Assembly: GCF_017581965.1 (NCBI RefSeq) | Contig: NZ_JAGEVF010000015.1 | Coordinates: 1-59,711 of the forward strand | Length of the DNA: 59,711 bases | Source: Winogradskyella pelagia | Lineage (GTDB): Bacteria > Bacteroidota > Bacteroidia > Flavobacteriales > Flavobacteriaceae | Direction of reading: 5' to 3' | Part shown: positions 1-7,849 of the stretch, one piece after another | Position numbering within the stretch: the stretch's first letter is position 1 | Layout: every line of letters starts with the position of its first letter | Program-made: the position numbers and the translations under genes | The notes under the pieces: generated by a model | Database searches by the model: none | What the model was told of the DNA's origin: nothing | Seen by the model: the letters and a program-made list of their open reading frames with translations, nothing else

Positions 1-638
1 ACCCCAATTTGGTCTACGCGCTCAATAGGGTGGAGAGTGAGATTATTGCCAATTACCTAAATGATAACCAGTGTAGCCAAGAGGCGCAAGGGTTTGCTCT
101 TCCAGCAATAGATGCCATTGTGGAAGGGCTTAATTCAGATGTAGAAATTATTCTTTATGTAATTGAAAATGAACAAAATTATAGAGATGATATGTCTTCA
201 GATGAATTGGCATTTTTTGATACATTATCTACCAATCAACAACTAGGCTATTTGGTAAGTGCAGAAGAAGCTAAAAGAATTTCTAATGAGTTGTTTGAAA
301 CATTTTGCGAAAGATATAACGGCAAAGGAGACGCATTTAGACACGCATACTGGAACATTCTCAGCTCAATACGTATTGGTGTATATTTAACAAGTGAATT
401 AACAACGCGACATGAGAATATTTCATTTCAGTACGCCTTTCATGGTAAAGAAGTAGAGATGGACCTATATAACAATAACATAGGTAGAAGTTTTGTCGAA
501 AATGGCATAGACAACCTCTTATTAGCCCGCCAAACGATTCAAACCGCCTTTGATAATGGAGATTTAAGATACCTAAATAACCAAGATGGAAGTTGTAGGG
601 CAACTTTCTCATCCGTTTTAACACCAACTAACGAATAG
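1..638 (+). CDS. C-terminal part of a DUF6973-type protein (5' truncated by window edge)
   Basis: The reading frame is open to the left edge, so only the last ~212 residues are visible; the TTG at 9 is not a convincing start. The core motif GDAFRHAYW lies about 110 residues into the visible part and is followed by an acidic/His segment and MDLYNNNIGR, an arrangement I associate with the DUF6973 domain found at the C-termini of large secreted or polymorphic-toxin-like proteins. No catalytic activity can be assigned from sequence. Its stop codon abuts the ATG of the next gene, and three small exported proteins follow. It could be a toxin-like effector domain or a housekeeping surface domain; the family assignment is from memory of the motif. 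Confidence 0.6.
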   Translation, partial: PNLVYALNRVESEIIANYLNDNQCSQEAQGFALPAIDAIVEGLNSDVEIILYVIENEQNYRDDMSSDELAFFDTLSTNQQLGYLVSAEEAKRISNELFETFCERYNGKGDAFRHAYWNILSSIRIGVYLTSELTTRHENISFQYAFHGKEVEMDLYNNNIGRSFVENGIDNLLLARQTIQTAFDNGDLRYLNNQDGSCRATFSSVLTPTNE

Positions 639-1052
639 ATGAAAAAAATTATTATTTCCTCGGCTTTAATTCTTTTCTTTCTTTCTTGTGAAAGCATATT
701 TCAACTAAAGCCTGATCAAACCATAGAAGAAAGGATCATGGATGAAATAAATCGAGAAGATATGGTATTTGATCTATCGACCCTTAGCAGTTTTGAATGG
801 GATAGCGTCATAATTCTGGGGCCTTATACAATTGTTGAGGATACAGAGAAACTGTTTGACTTAAATTTATCAAATATCTCAAGAAATGGCATTGAATACA
901 GTGATTCATATAATTTACTCGTTTTTCTACGTGGTAAAAAGTCTGTAAAAATAACTGAAGTGAATTTATCTTTAGGTCCAGTTCGAAAAATATTTGAGAA
1001 AGAGAAATTAAGAATTCGTAAAGAGCAAAACAACTATATCTTATTCAACTAG
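639..1052 (+). CDS. Small predicted lipoprotein, possible immunity-type protein
   Basis: 137 residues starting directly after the upstream stop codon. The N-terminus has a lysine pair, a hydrophobic stretch and a lipobox (FFLSC, Cys at residue 17), so an outer- or inner-membrane lipoprotein is expected. The body is short, acidic and alpha/beta-like with a central FEWDSVIILGPYT segment, resembling small flavobacterial lipoproteins found beside polymorphic-toxin modules. No enzymatic motif is visible. The zero-gap coupling to the DUF6973-type gene suggests one transcript and a related role; an immunity or accessory function is inference only. Confidence 0.6.
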   Translation: MKKIIISSALILFFLSCESIFQLKPDQTIEERIMDEINREDMVFDLSTLSSFEWDSVIILGPYTIVEDTEKLFDLNLSNISRNGIEYSDSYNLLVFLRGKKSVKITEVNLSLGPVRKIFEKEKLRIRKEQNNYILFN

Positions 1053-1073
1053 TTGAATATATTATTACTTAAT

Positions 1074-1520
1074 ATGAAATTTTTAGCAGCAATTTTATTT
1101 AGCTCAATAAGTATTCTAATTATTAATTGCCAGAATTCAATTACAGATTTTTCAAGTTTAAAAATGGTTGATAACAAAGAACTAAAATCTACATTATTTA
1201 ACATTAATAATAGCTTTCTTCATAAAGATAAACTGGAGCGCTTTTTCATAAAGGGTTACAAAATATCCTCAATGGAAGAAATTGAATTTAATGATGGAGA
1301 TGATAAAATGGAATTTTACTACTTCGCCGTCTCTAGTCTAGATGAAAATCCAGAAATTGATGGTAAGCTATACATTACAGACCGTTACAATTATCCTAAA
1401 ATTGAAAAGATAATTGACAATAACAAAGACAACTGTTTTGACGTTATTATAAATCACAAAGTTAAAATAAGGGAAAGGGTTGAATCTCAAAATTTGACTA
1501 TTAAACTCCCTTACTTTTAA
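1074..1520 (+). CDS. Small predicted lipoprotein, unknown function
   Basis: I place the start at the ATG at 1074 rather than the upstream TTG at 1053, because the ATG gives a clean signal peptide (MKFLAAILFSSISILIINC) ending in a Cys that can be lipidated. The mature part is about 130 residues, rich in Lys, Asp and Asn, with no recognisable motif. It sits between two other small exported proteins in the same orientation. Low GC and dense Asn/Ile/Lys use fit an accessory gene. I do not recognise a family. Confidence 0.55.
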   Translation: MKFLAAILFSSISILIINCQNSITDFSSLKMVDNKELKSTLFNINNSFLHKDKLERFFIKGYKISSMEEIEFNDGDDKMEFYYFAVSSLDENPEIDGKLYITDRYNYPKIEKIIDNNKDNCFDVIINHKVKIRERVESQNLTIKLPYF

Positions 1521-1535
1521 ACAGAGCTTTATTTT

Positions 1536-2123
1536 ATGAGAAAAATTCAGTTTTTATTGATTATTCATGTTATATTTTTCAATGTAATTAATGGACAGGT
1601 CAGAGCAGATTATGCTATTTATTTAATGTTTGATTCATCTTTGAATGAGATAGTACGTTCGAATATTGGTTCTTATGAAGATTCAATAAGTTTTACCGTA
1701 ATAAAAACTGAAGGAGAAATTCTTCCCTACACTTTAGTTGTTGACGAATCGGGGAAATTGAATAAGTTACTAAAGGGCAACACTAAAGAAAAATATTGTG
1801 TAATGACCTTTGTGCACGATGAAACACGTCATGAGAAAGATTCAATTTTAAAAATAAATAATAAAATCAATTCTATCCTTTACGAAGATTTTTTAAAGGT
1901 CCCGTTAATAACTTCAGAGATATATTGCAAGGTGCTAAAAAAGTCTTTATTATTGATATTGGAGAGAATACGGATAGTAGCCTTTACTATACAGCCCATG
2001 AGGTTGAATTTTAGGAACGTAAATGAAGCAAAAAACCCCTTCCAAATTCTGGAAGGGGTTTTTGTTAATAGATATTATTTGATTTTGTTACCATCTTTGT
2101 CAAAGAAATGGTATTCAAGATAA
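1536..2123 (+). CDS. Small secreted protein, probably frameshifted near 1889-1894
   Basis: The first ~118 residues form a normal exported protein: signal peptide MRKIQFLLIIHVIFFNVINGQ, then a soluble domain. After the T run at 1889-1894 the frame becomes hydrophobic and unlike a protein, runs through a terminator hairpin and ends inside rng on the other strand. Adding one T to that run restores a plausible ending: FFKGPVNNFRDILQGAKKVF, then IDIGENTDSSLYYTAHEVEF, stop at 2012-2014, just before the terminator at 2031-2063. So the true gene is probably 1536-2014 with a one-base deletion, either a real mutation or a homopolymer sequencing error. Function unknown. Confidence 0.5.
   Translation: MRKIQFLLIIHVIFFNVINGQVRADYAIYLMFDSSLNEIVRSNIGSYEDSISFTVIKTEGEILPYTLVVDESGKLNKLLKGNTKEKYCVMTFVHDETRHEKDSILKINNKINSILYEDFLKVPLITSEIYCKVLKKSLLLILERIRIVAFTIQPMRLNFRNVNEAKNPFQILEGVFVNRYYLILLPSLSKKWYSR
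2031..2063. terminator. Bidirectional intrinsic terminator
   Basis: A perfect 13-bp stem (AAAAACCCCTTCC / GGAAGGGGTTTTT) with a 7-base loop and A/T tracts on both sides. It lies between the corrected end of the + strand islet (2014) and the stop of rng on the - strand (2075), so it can serve both convergent transcripts. Confidence 0.88.
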
Positions 2124-3619
2124 GTGTAAGCATCTCTAGGTAAAACTTTTACCCATTTTTTGTGTTCAAAAAACCACTTTGAACGTACTGATGGAAACCC
2201 TTTGGTTAGAAAGGCTGCTATAAAAGGATGCGCATTTAAGGTTATCTTAGTATAGTCTTTTTTAAGAATGCGCTCCAGGTCTTGGCCAATGCGCTCTACT
2301 ACCTTAATCGGTGCTTCGATTTCATCGCCTCCTACTAAATTTGGATTCTGTTCCTTAGTTTTAATATTGCGTTCTGGCCTAACGCGCTGTCTGGTTATTT
2401 GCACTAAACCAAACTTACTCGGCGGCAATATTTTGTGTTTTGCTTTGTCGTCTTTCATCTCGTCTCTAAGATGATTGTAAAGCTTTTTACGGTTTTCGGC
2501 CCTGCCCATATCTATAAAGTCAATCACTATAATGCCTCCCATATCACGCAATCGTAATTGACGCGCTATCTCAGAGGCTGAGATAAGATTAACCTCTAGT
2601 GCTGTGTCCTCTTGGTTTTTTTCTTTATTAGAACGGTTACCGCTATTAACATCAATAACATGCATAGCTTCGGTATGTTCTACAACCAAATAGGCGCCTT
2701 TTGCCATGGATACGGTTCTACCAAACGTTGTTTTTATTTGGCGTTCTATCCCAAATTTTTCAAAAATTGGCACTCCGTTTTTGTAATGCTTTACAATAGA
2801 CTCTTTTTTCGGTGCAATTTGTTGCACGTAATCTTTTACTTGAAGGTATAAGGCCTCATCATCTACAACAATACCAGAAAACGAATCATTAAAAATATCC
2901 CTTAAAATCGAGGATGCTTTATTCATTTCCCCTAACACTTTTGTAGGGTGATGTGCTTTATACAGCTTCTTGCACATTGCTGTCCATTTGCCCAGCAATG
3001 TTTGCAAATCATTGTCGAGATCAGCGACTTTCTTTCCTTCGGCAACAGTACGGATGATAACGCCAAAACCTTTTGGTGTTATACTCTTTACGAGTCGTTT
3101 TAAGCGGTCTTTCTCTTCTTGCGATTCAATTTTTTGCGAAATTGAAATTCGGTTAGAAAAAGGAACCAACACTATGTAGCGTCCAGCAATTGATAATTCT
3201 GAACTAATGCGAGGACCTTTAGTAGAAATAGGCTCTTTAACAACTTGTACTAAAATAGACTGATTGGATTTTAAAGCATCGACAATCTTGCCATGCTTGT
3301 CTAAATCTTTTTCTAAAGGAAAGTCTTTAAGTGAGTAATCTCTTAATTTCCCTGTGCTTACACGTTTAATGAATTTTAAAAGTGAAGGTAATTGTGGTCC
3401 AAGATCATGATAGTGTAAAAAACCATCTTTCTCGTAGCCAACATTGACAAATGCGGCATTTAGACCAGGCATAACTTTACGGATTTTGGCAATAAAAATA
3501 TCACCTACCGCAAAATTATTATCCTCTTCATCTTTATGTAATTCAATAAGTTTTCCATCTTTTAATAAGGCAAAATCAACAATATCTGAACTCGATCTTA
3601 CGATTAATTCTTTGTTCAT
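2075..3619 (-). CDS. rng: Ribonuclease E/G family endoribonuclease
   Basis: 514 residues, close to RNase G length. It has an S1 RNA-binding domain (about residues 38-130, FVNVGYEKDGFLHYHD) and the RNase E/G catalytic core with the two metal-binding aspartates D323 (HVIDVNSGN) and D367 (IVIDFIDM). It would cut single-stranded RNA in rRNA maturation and mRNA decay. The Zn-link CPxC motif expected after the TRQRVRP segment is missing; the only Cys in the protein lies elsewhere (around residue 216). No long scaffold tail is present. The rng, small basic peptide, HU, mutY order is familiar from Flavobacteriia. Identification is firm. Confidence 0.96.
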   Translation of the reverse strand: MNKELIVRSSSDIVDFALLKDGKLIELHKDEEDNNFAVGDIFIAKIRKVMPGLNAAFVNVGYEKDGFLHYHDLGPQLPSLLKFIKRVSTGKLRDYSLKDFPLEKDLDKHGKIVDALKSNQSILVQVVKEPISTKGPRISSELSIAGRYIVLVPFSNRISISQKIESQEEKDRLKRLVKSITPKGFGVIIRTVAEGKKVADLDNDLQTLLGKWTAMCKKLYKAHHPTKVLGEMNKASSILRDIFNDSFSGIVVDDEALYLQVKDYVQQIAPKKESIVKHYKNGVPIFEKFGIERQIKTTFGRTVSMAKGAYLVVEHTEAMHVIDVNSGNRSNKEKNQEDTALEVNLISASEIARQLRLRDMGGIIVIDFIDMGRAENRKKLYNHLRDEMKDDKAKHKILPPSKFGLVQITRQRVRPERNIKTKEQNPNLVGGDEIEAPIKVVERIGQDLERILKKDYTKITLNAHPFIAAFLTKGFPSVRSKWFFEHKKWVKVLPRDAYTYLEYHFFDKDGNKIK

Positions 3620-3698
3620 AATGTTAATTTATATCTAACTCAAAACTATGAGGTAGATGGATTTTACTAAATTATTTGACACAGGATGTAATATCCAA

Positions 3699-3706
3699 CA
3701 AATTTA
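3699..3706 (-). promoter_or_regulatory. Candidate -7 box for rng
   Basis: On the minus strand this reads TAAATTTG, matching the Bacteroidetes -7 consensus TAnnTTTG, about 80 bases upstream of the rng start. No good -33 TTG is seen at the right spacing, so support is modest. Confidence 0.35.
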
Positions 3707-3766
3707 AGGGCACTCTATTAATACCACTTAAATTCTATATCAAAGAACGTTTTGTTTTAAAACTGA

Positions 3767-3792
3767 AAAAAGTAGTTCTACAACTACTTTTT
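3767..3792. terminator. Intrinsic terminator after the 29-residue basic peptide gene
   Basis: An 11-bp perfect stem AAAAAGTAGTT / AACTACTTTTT with a 4-base loop lies 5 bases past the stop of the small basic gene and ends in a T tract on the minus strand. Runs of A/T on both arms would let it work in either direction. It separates rng from the HU/basic peptide genes. Confidence 0.8.
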
Positions 3793-3797
3793 GCAAT

Positions 3798-3887
3798 TTA
3801 TTTCTTTTTGTGACGATTAGCGCGTCTACGTTTTTTACGCTTATGCGTCGCTACCTTGTGTCTTTTTCTTTTTTTACCACTTGGCAT
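3798..3887 (-). CDS. 29-residue highly basic conserved peptide, probably ribosome-associated
   Basis: A 90-base reading frame with ATG at 3887 and TAA at 3798 encodes MPSGKKRKRHKVATHKRKKR followed by RRANRHKKK. More than half of the residues are Lys, Arg or His. Near-identical short peptides annotated as hypothetical occur at this place (between rng and HU) in Bacteroidetes, from memory. The composition resembles tiny ribosomal proteins such as the mS38/COX24-like and bS22-type peptides, so a ribosome role is likely but inferred. It has its own terminator downstream and HU upstream on the same strand. Confidence 0.8.
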   Translation of the reverse strand: MPSGKKRKRHKVATHKRKKRRRANRHKKK

Positions 3888-3925
3888 AATTAATAATGCT
3901 TTTAATTAATATTGTTTTAATGCGT

Positions 3926-4216
3926 TTAGTTTACTTCAACATTAGATTTTACGCCTTCTAAGAACACTTTAGCAGGTTTAAATGCAGGTATGTTGTGTGC
4001 TGGAATTTTAATCGTTGTATTTTTAGAAATATTACGACCTGTTTTCTCAGCTCTTGTTTTAATTATAAAACTTCCGAAACCTCTTAAATATACGTTATCT
4101 CCACTCTCTAAAGAGGATTTTACTTCTTCCATAAAGGTTTCTACTGTAGCCTGAACATCTCCTTTTTCCATTCCTAGCTTATCAGATATTTTGGCTACTA
4201 AATCAGCTTTTGTCAT
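3926..4216 (-). CDS. HU family DNA-binding protein
   Basis: 96 residues from the ATG at 4216 (MTKADLVAKISDK); longer in-frame extensions upstream read through the promoter and are not credible. The HU/IHF fold is clear: dimerisation helices, GFGSFIIKTRAEKTGRN and the DNA-intercalating beta arm INPKT-like region (KIPAHNIPAFKPAK). It would bend and compact DNA as a nucleoid protein. It is encoded just upstream of the 29-residue basic gene on the same strand and divergently from mutY. Confidence 0.95.
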   Translation of the reverse strand: MTKADLVAKISDKLGMEKGDVQATVETFMEEVKSSLESGDNVYLRGFGSFIIKTRAEKTGRNISKNTTIKIPAHNIPAFKPAKVFLEGVKSNVEVN

Positions 4217-4255
4217 TGTTATTAGTTTTAGGGTTACTATAAATTCTAAGGGATG

Positions 4256-4263
4256 CAAATATA
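4256..4263 (-). promoter_or_regulatory. Candidate -7 box for the HU gene
   Basis: Minus-strand TATATTTG fits TAnnTTTG and sits 40 bases upstream of the HU start codon. It also argues for the ATG at 4216, because longer starts would include the promoter. Confidence 0.5.
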
Positions 4264-4321
4264 TGTAATTTAATTTCAATATTTAAAGCGTAATTAATTA
4301 AAATTTAACACGATAAAGATT

Positions 4322-4329
4322 TACTTTTG
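4322..4329 (+). promoter_or_regulatory. Candidate -7 box for mutY
   Basis: TACTTTTG matches TAnnTTTG and would start transcription near 4335, leaving a leader of about 15 bases before the mutY ATG at 4351. Confidence 0.5.
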
Positions 4330-4350
4330 CTTGGTCTTCGATAAAAAACT

Positions 4351-5403
4351 ATGGATTTTAGTACTGAACTAATTAACTGGTATTCAGCTAATAAGAGAAA
4401 ACTCCCTTGGAGAGAAACCAAAAACCCATATTTTATTTGGCTTTCGGAAATTATTTTACAGCAAACTCAAGTTAAGCAAGGATTACCTTATTATAATGCA
4501 TTTGTTAAGGAATTTCCAACCGTTTTTGACCTCGCTGAAGCTAGCGAAGAAACTGTTTTAAAGTTATGGCAAGGCTTAGGTTATTACTCTAGAGCAAGGA
4601 ATTTGCACGCCTCAGCTAAGCACATAGCGTATACATTAAATGGGGAATTCCCAAAAACCTACGAGGATATTAAAAAACTTAAAGGCGTAGGTGATTACAC
4701 GGCCAGTGCCATTGCCTCAATTGCATTTAATGAACCTGAAGCAGTTGTAGATGGCAATGTCTACAGAGTTCTGTCTCGATATTTTGGTTTAGACACAGCT
4801 ATTAATTCTACGGAAGGTATAAAAGCATTTAAAACCCTTGCCCAACGGTTAATTGATAAAAAACAGCCTGCTAGTTACAACCAAGCTATTATGGAGTTTG
4901 GAGCCCTTCAGTGCAAACCCAAAGCACCCTGCTGTTTAGTATGCCCTTTACAAGATGGTTGTGTAGCGCTTCAACAAAACAAAATCAACCAACTCCCTGT
5001 AAAGCTTAAAAAAACTAAGGTTACCAAAAAGTTTTTTAATTATATGGTTTGTGTGGATCAAGACCAAAATATTTTATTTGAAAAACGACAAGGCAAAGGC
5101 ATTTGGCAAAATCTATACCAATTCCCTTTAATTGAAAGTGATAAGAGTTTGGATGCTGAAGAATTTGAATTGTTAGGTTTTGAAGCACGTGTCTTAAAGA
5201 ATGTGCCGTTTGATTACACCCTTTACAATGAGGCAGACAAAGTCCATAAGTTATCGCATCAGCATTTACATACAAAATTTTGGATTGTTGAGGTAAAGAA
5301 AACACTGCCTAAAAACAAGGTTGCACTAAAGGATATCAACAAATATCCAGTACCAGTTCTTATCGGAGATTTTATTGAGGAGTTCAATTTTGAGTCTATC
5401 TAA
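4351..5403 (+). CDS. mutY: Adenine DNA glycosylase
   Basis: 350 residues, full length. It removes adenine mispaired with 8-oxoguanine in the GO repair pathway. Catalytic Glu33 lies in SEIILQQTQV, the helix-hairpin-helix is LKGVGDYTASA (around 110-120), catalytic Asp134 in VVDGNVYRV, and the [4Fe-4S] ligands are C188, C195, C198 and C204 in the exact Cx6Cx2Cx5C spacing. The C-terminal third is the NUDIX-like 8-oxoG recognition domain. It is followed by ssb after 70 bases, the usual flavobacterial arrangement. Confidence 0.97.
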   Translation: MDFSTELINWYSANKRKLPWRETKNPYFIWLSEIILQQTQVKQGLPYYNAFVKEFPTVFDLAEASEETVLKLWQGLGYYSRARNLHASAKHIAYTLNGEFPKTYEDIKKLKGVGDYTASAIASIAFNEPEAVVDGNVYRVLSRYFGLDTAINSTEGIKAFKTLAQRLIDKKQPASYNQAIMEFGALQCKPKAPCCLVCPLQDGCVALQQNKINQLPVKLKKTKVTKKFFNYMVCVDQDQNILFEKRQGKGIWQNLYQFPLIESDKSLDAEEFELLGFEARVLKNVPFDYTLYNEADKVHKLSHQHLHTKFWIVEVKKTLPKNKVALKDINKYPVPVLIGDFIEEFNFESI

Positions 5404-5473
5404 GAATAAAAAAATTAGTATTTTTAATAATAGATAATCAATTCAGTAATTTTACAGGCTAAATTATAAAACT

Positions 5474-5926
5474 ATGTCAGGAACTTTGAATAAGGTAATG
5501 CTAATTGGGCATTTAGGAGATGAAGTAAAGATGCATTATTTCGATGATAAGAATTGTGTTGGACGCTTCCCTTTAGCTACAAACGAAACCTATACAAATA
5601 AAACTACTAACGAACGTGTCTCCAATACAGAATGGCACAATATTGTTGTACGCAATAAAGCTGCTGAAATTTGTGAAAAATACTTAAGCAAGGGAGATAA
5701 GGTCTACATAGAAGGCAGAATAAAAACCAGAAAATGGACAGACGATAAAGGAATGGAACGTTACTCTACCGAAATTCAGTGTACCGACTTCACCTTTCTT
5801 TCTAACAAAAACGAAACTCAACAATCACAGCCTAGCAACAATCCAAGTCCTGCTGCATCAGAGCCACCGCAGCAAGCACCAAACAGCATAGTGCCAGATG
5901 GTGATGGTGATGATTTACCATTCTAA
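5474..5926 (+). CDS. ssb: Single-stranded DNA-binding protein
   Basis: 150 residues: an OB fold (about 1-108), a flexible Gln/Pro/Ser-rich linker and the acidic tail DGDGDDLPF that recruits partner proteins. The start MSGTLNKVMLIGHLG is typical. It coats single-stranded DNA in replication, repair and recombination. It precedes gldE by 19 bases if gldE starts at 5946. Confidence 0.96.
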   Translation: MSGTLNKVMLIGHLGDEVKMHYFDDKNCVGRFPLATNETYTNKTTNERVSNTEWHNIVVRNKAAEICEKYLSKGDKVYIEGRIKTRKWTDDKGMERYSTEIQCTDFTFLSNKNETQQSQPSNNPSPAASEPPQQAPNSIVPDGDGDDLPF

Positions 5927-5945
5927 GTATTTAACTAACCCTATT

Positions 5946-7265
5946 TTGGACCCAGAACCCTCGGTTTTTATTTTAAATATAGTTGTAACGGATACGTCCT
6001 TCATTACAAGTATTGCCTTGCTTATAGTCTTGTTAGTATGTTCTGGTCTAATCTCTGGAGCAGAGGTCGCCTTGTTTTCTCTAACAAAAGCCAATATTGA
6101 TGAAGGTTTAGATAACAAGTCTGTACCAATGAAGATTATTGCAGACTTGCTCAAGAAACCTAAAAAATTGCTGGCAACGATTCTGGTAGCCAACAACTTT
6201 ATAAATATAGCCATAGTACTTCTATTTGCTTTTATTGGCGAAACGTTGTTTCATAATATTTCAAATACCTTAGCTCGATTTTTACTCGAGGTGGTGTCTG
6301 CTACGTTTTTAATTTTGCTGTTCGGTGAAATCATCCCTAAAATCTATGCAAGCCGCAATAGCATTAAGTTTTCTAGTTTTATGGCTAGGCCATTAAAGGT
6401 ATTGGATATCCTATTCTCACCTTTAAGTCTACCAATGCGCTATGTAACGTTAAAAATTCAAGATACCTTAGGTAAAAAACGGTCTAATCTCAGCGTTGAC
6501 CAACTATCCCAGGCCTTAGAATTAACCAGTAGTGAGGATACTACACAAGAAGAACAAAAACTCCTCCAGGGTATTGTATCATTTGGTAACACAGACACTA
6601 AGCAAGTAATGCGCCCTAGGATGGACTTATTTGCCTTAGATATTGAGACATCTTTTAAAAGCATTATAGCCGATATTATAGATAATGGCTACTCACGTAT
6701 CCCTGTTTATGAGGAGAGCATTGATACCATTAAAGGCGTTTTGTACGTAAAAGACCTATTACCACATTTAGATAAAAAAGATTTTGATTGGACTACACTA
6801 CTGCGAGAACCTTTCTTTGTGCCAGAAAACAAAAAGTTAGATGATTTAATGGTTGAGTTCCAGAACAAAAAAGTACATCTGGCGGTTGTAGTAGATGAAT
6901 ACGGAGGGACCTCTGGACTTGTGTCCTTAGAAGATATCATTGAAGAAATCGTTGGCGATATTAGTGATGAATACGACGATGACGACCTTATTTTCACCAA
7001 AATTGATGACCAGAACTATAGTTTTGAAGGAAAAACGCCTTTAAAAGATGTATATAAGATAGTTGGGTTAGACGACGAGATTGAAGAATTTGAAGCTAAA
7101 AAGGGTGAGGCCGAAACCTTGGCTGGTTTCGTTTTAGAGATTTCTGGTGGGTTTCCTCGTATTGGAAGTAAAATAAACTTCAGAAATTACGTTTTTACTA
7201 TTGAGGCCTTAGAGCGAAAACGCATTAAACAAATTAAATTTACCCTATTAAACCACCCTGAATGA
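5946..7265 (+). CDS. gldE: Gliding motility protein GldE (CNNM/CorC-like membrane protein)
   Basis: The frame is open from 5898, but a start there overlaps ssb. The TTG at 5946 begins LDPEPSVF, matching the MDPEPS-type N-terminus I recall for GldE, so I prefer it (439 residues). Four hydrophobic segments form a CNNM domain (about 15-190), followed by a CBS pair (about 205-330, RIPVYEES and VVVDEYGGTSGLVSLEDIIE) and a CorC_HlyC transporter-associated domain. GldE is linked to gliding motility and partially overlaps GldD in function. It overlaps gldD by four bases (ATGA), indicating translational coupling. Confidence 0.93.
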   Translation: MDPEPSVFILNIVVTDTSFITSIALLIVLLVCSGLISGAEVALFSLTKANIDEGLDNKSVPMKIIADLLKKPKKLLATILVANNFINIAIVLLFAFIGETLFHNISNTLARFLLEVVSATFLILLFGEIIPKIYASRNSIKFSSFMARPLKVLDILFSPLSLPMRYVTLKIQDTLGKKRSNLSVDQLSQALELTSSEDTTQEEQKLLQGIVSFGNTDTKQVMRPRMDLFALDIETSFKSIIADIIDNGYSRIPVYEESIDTIKGVLYVKDLLPHLDKKDFDWTTLLREPFFVPENKKLDDLMVEFQNKKVHLAVVVDEYGGTSGLVSLEDIIEEIVGDISDEYDDDDLIFTKIDDQNYSFEGKTPLKDVYKIVGLDDEIEEFEAKKGEAETLAGFVLEISGGFPRIGSKINFRNYVFTIEALERKRIKQIKFTLLNHPE

Positions 7266-7837
7266 AAAACAGTATTATTATATTAATTTTTTGTTTTTTA
7301 TACCTCAGTTGCGGCGATAACCCTCTGCCTAAACCCCAAGCTTATTTAAGACTAGAATATCCTAAAGCCAAATACAAATTGGTAAATAGTCCTTTACCTT
7401 TTGTTTTTGATAAGAACATACTAGCCAAGCCTATAGATTCCATAAATATTTCTGGTTTAACTAAAGGGATAGACATTTCTTATCCAAGCTTAAAAGCTAC
7501 CATATATCTCACTTACAAGGAGGTTAATTCTACTAATCTCAATAGTTTATTAAGAGACGCACAAACCCTAACACAAAAACACACAATAAAAGCGGACGAA
7601 ATTAAACAAAAAGAATTTTTGAATGGGGAACATAACGTTTACGGTATGTTTTACGAAGTTGGTGGTGACGCAGCATCACAATCCCAATTCTACGTCACAG
7701 ACAGTACCAATCACTTTTTAAGCGGTTCCCTTTATTTTTATACTAAACCTAATTATGACTCCATTTATCCGGCTTCGGAATATCTAAAAAAGGACATAAA
7801 ACATCTTATGGAGAGTATTAGATGGAAGAATAACTAA
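7262..7837 (+). CDS. gldD: Gliding motility lipoprotein GldD
   Basis: 191 residues with a lipobox ending at Cys17 (FLYLSC) and the characteristic PKPQAYLRLEYPKAKY segment of GldD. It is required for gliding and for type IX secretion-linked motility in Flavobacterium, probably acting from the cell envelope. It is translationally coupled to gldE. It is convergent with pgi, with 12 bases between the stop codons. Confidence 0.95.
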   Translation: MKNSIIILIFCFLYLSCGDNPLPKPQAYLRLEYPKAKYKLVNSPLPFVFDKNILAKPIDSINISGLTKGIDISYPSLKATIYLTYKEVNSTNLNSLLRDAQTLTQKHTIKADEIKQKEFLNGEHNVYGMFYEVGGDAASQSQFYVTDSTNHFLSGSLYFYTKPNYDSIYPASEYLKKDIKHLMESIRWKNN

Positions 7838-7849
7838 AAGCTTTAAACA

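Noticed and set aside
2075..2123. True 3' overlap between the fourth islet gene and rng
   Set aside because: The overlap vanishes when the probable one-base deletion at 1889-1894 is repaired; the terminator at 2031-2063 supports the earlier stop.
5898..5945. N-terminal extension of gldE starting MVMVMIYHSKYL
   Set aside because: It lies within the acidic-tail coding region of ssb in another frame and does not resemble GldE; the TTG at 5946 gives the expected N-terminus.
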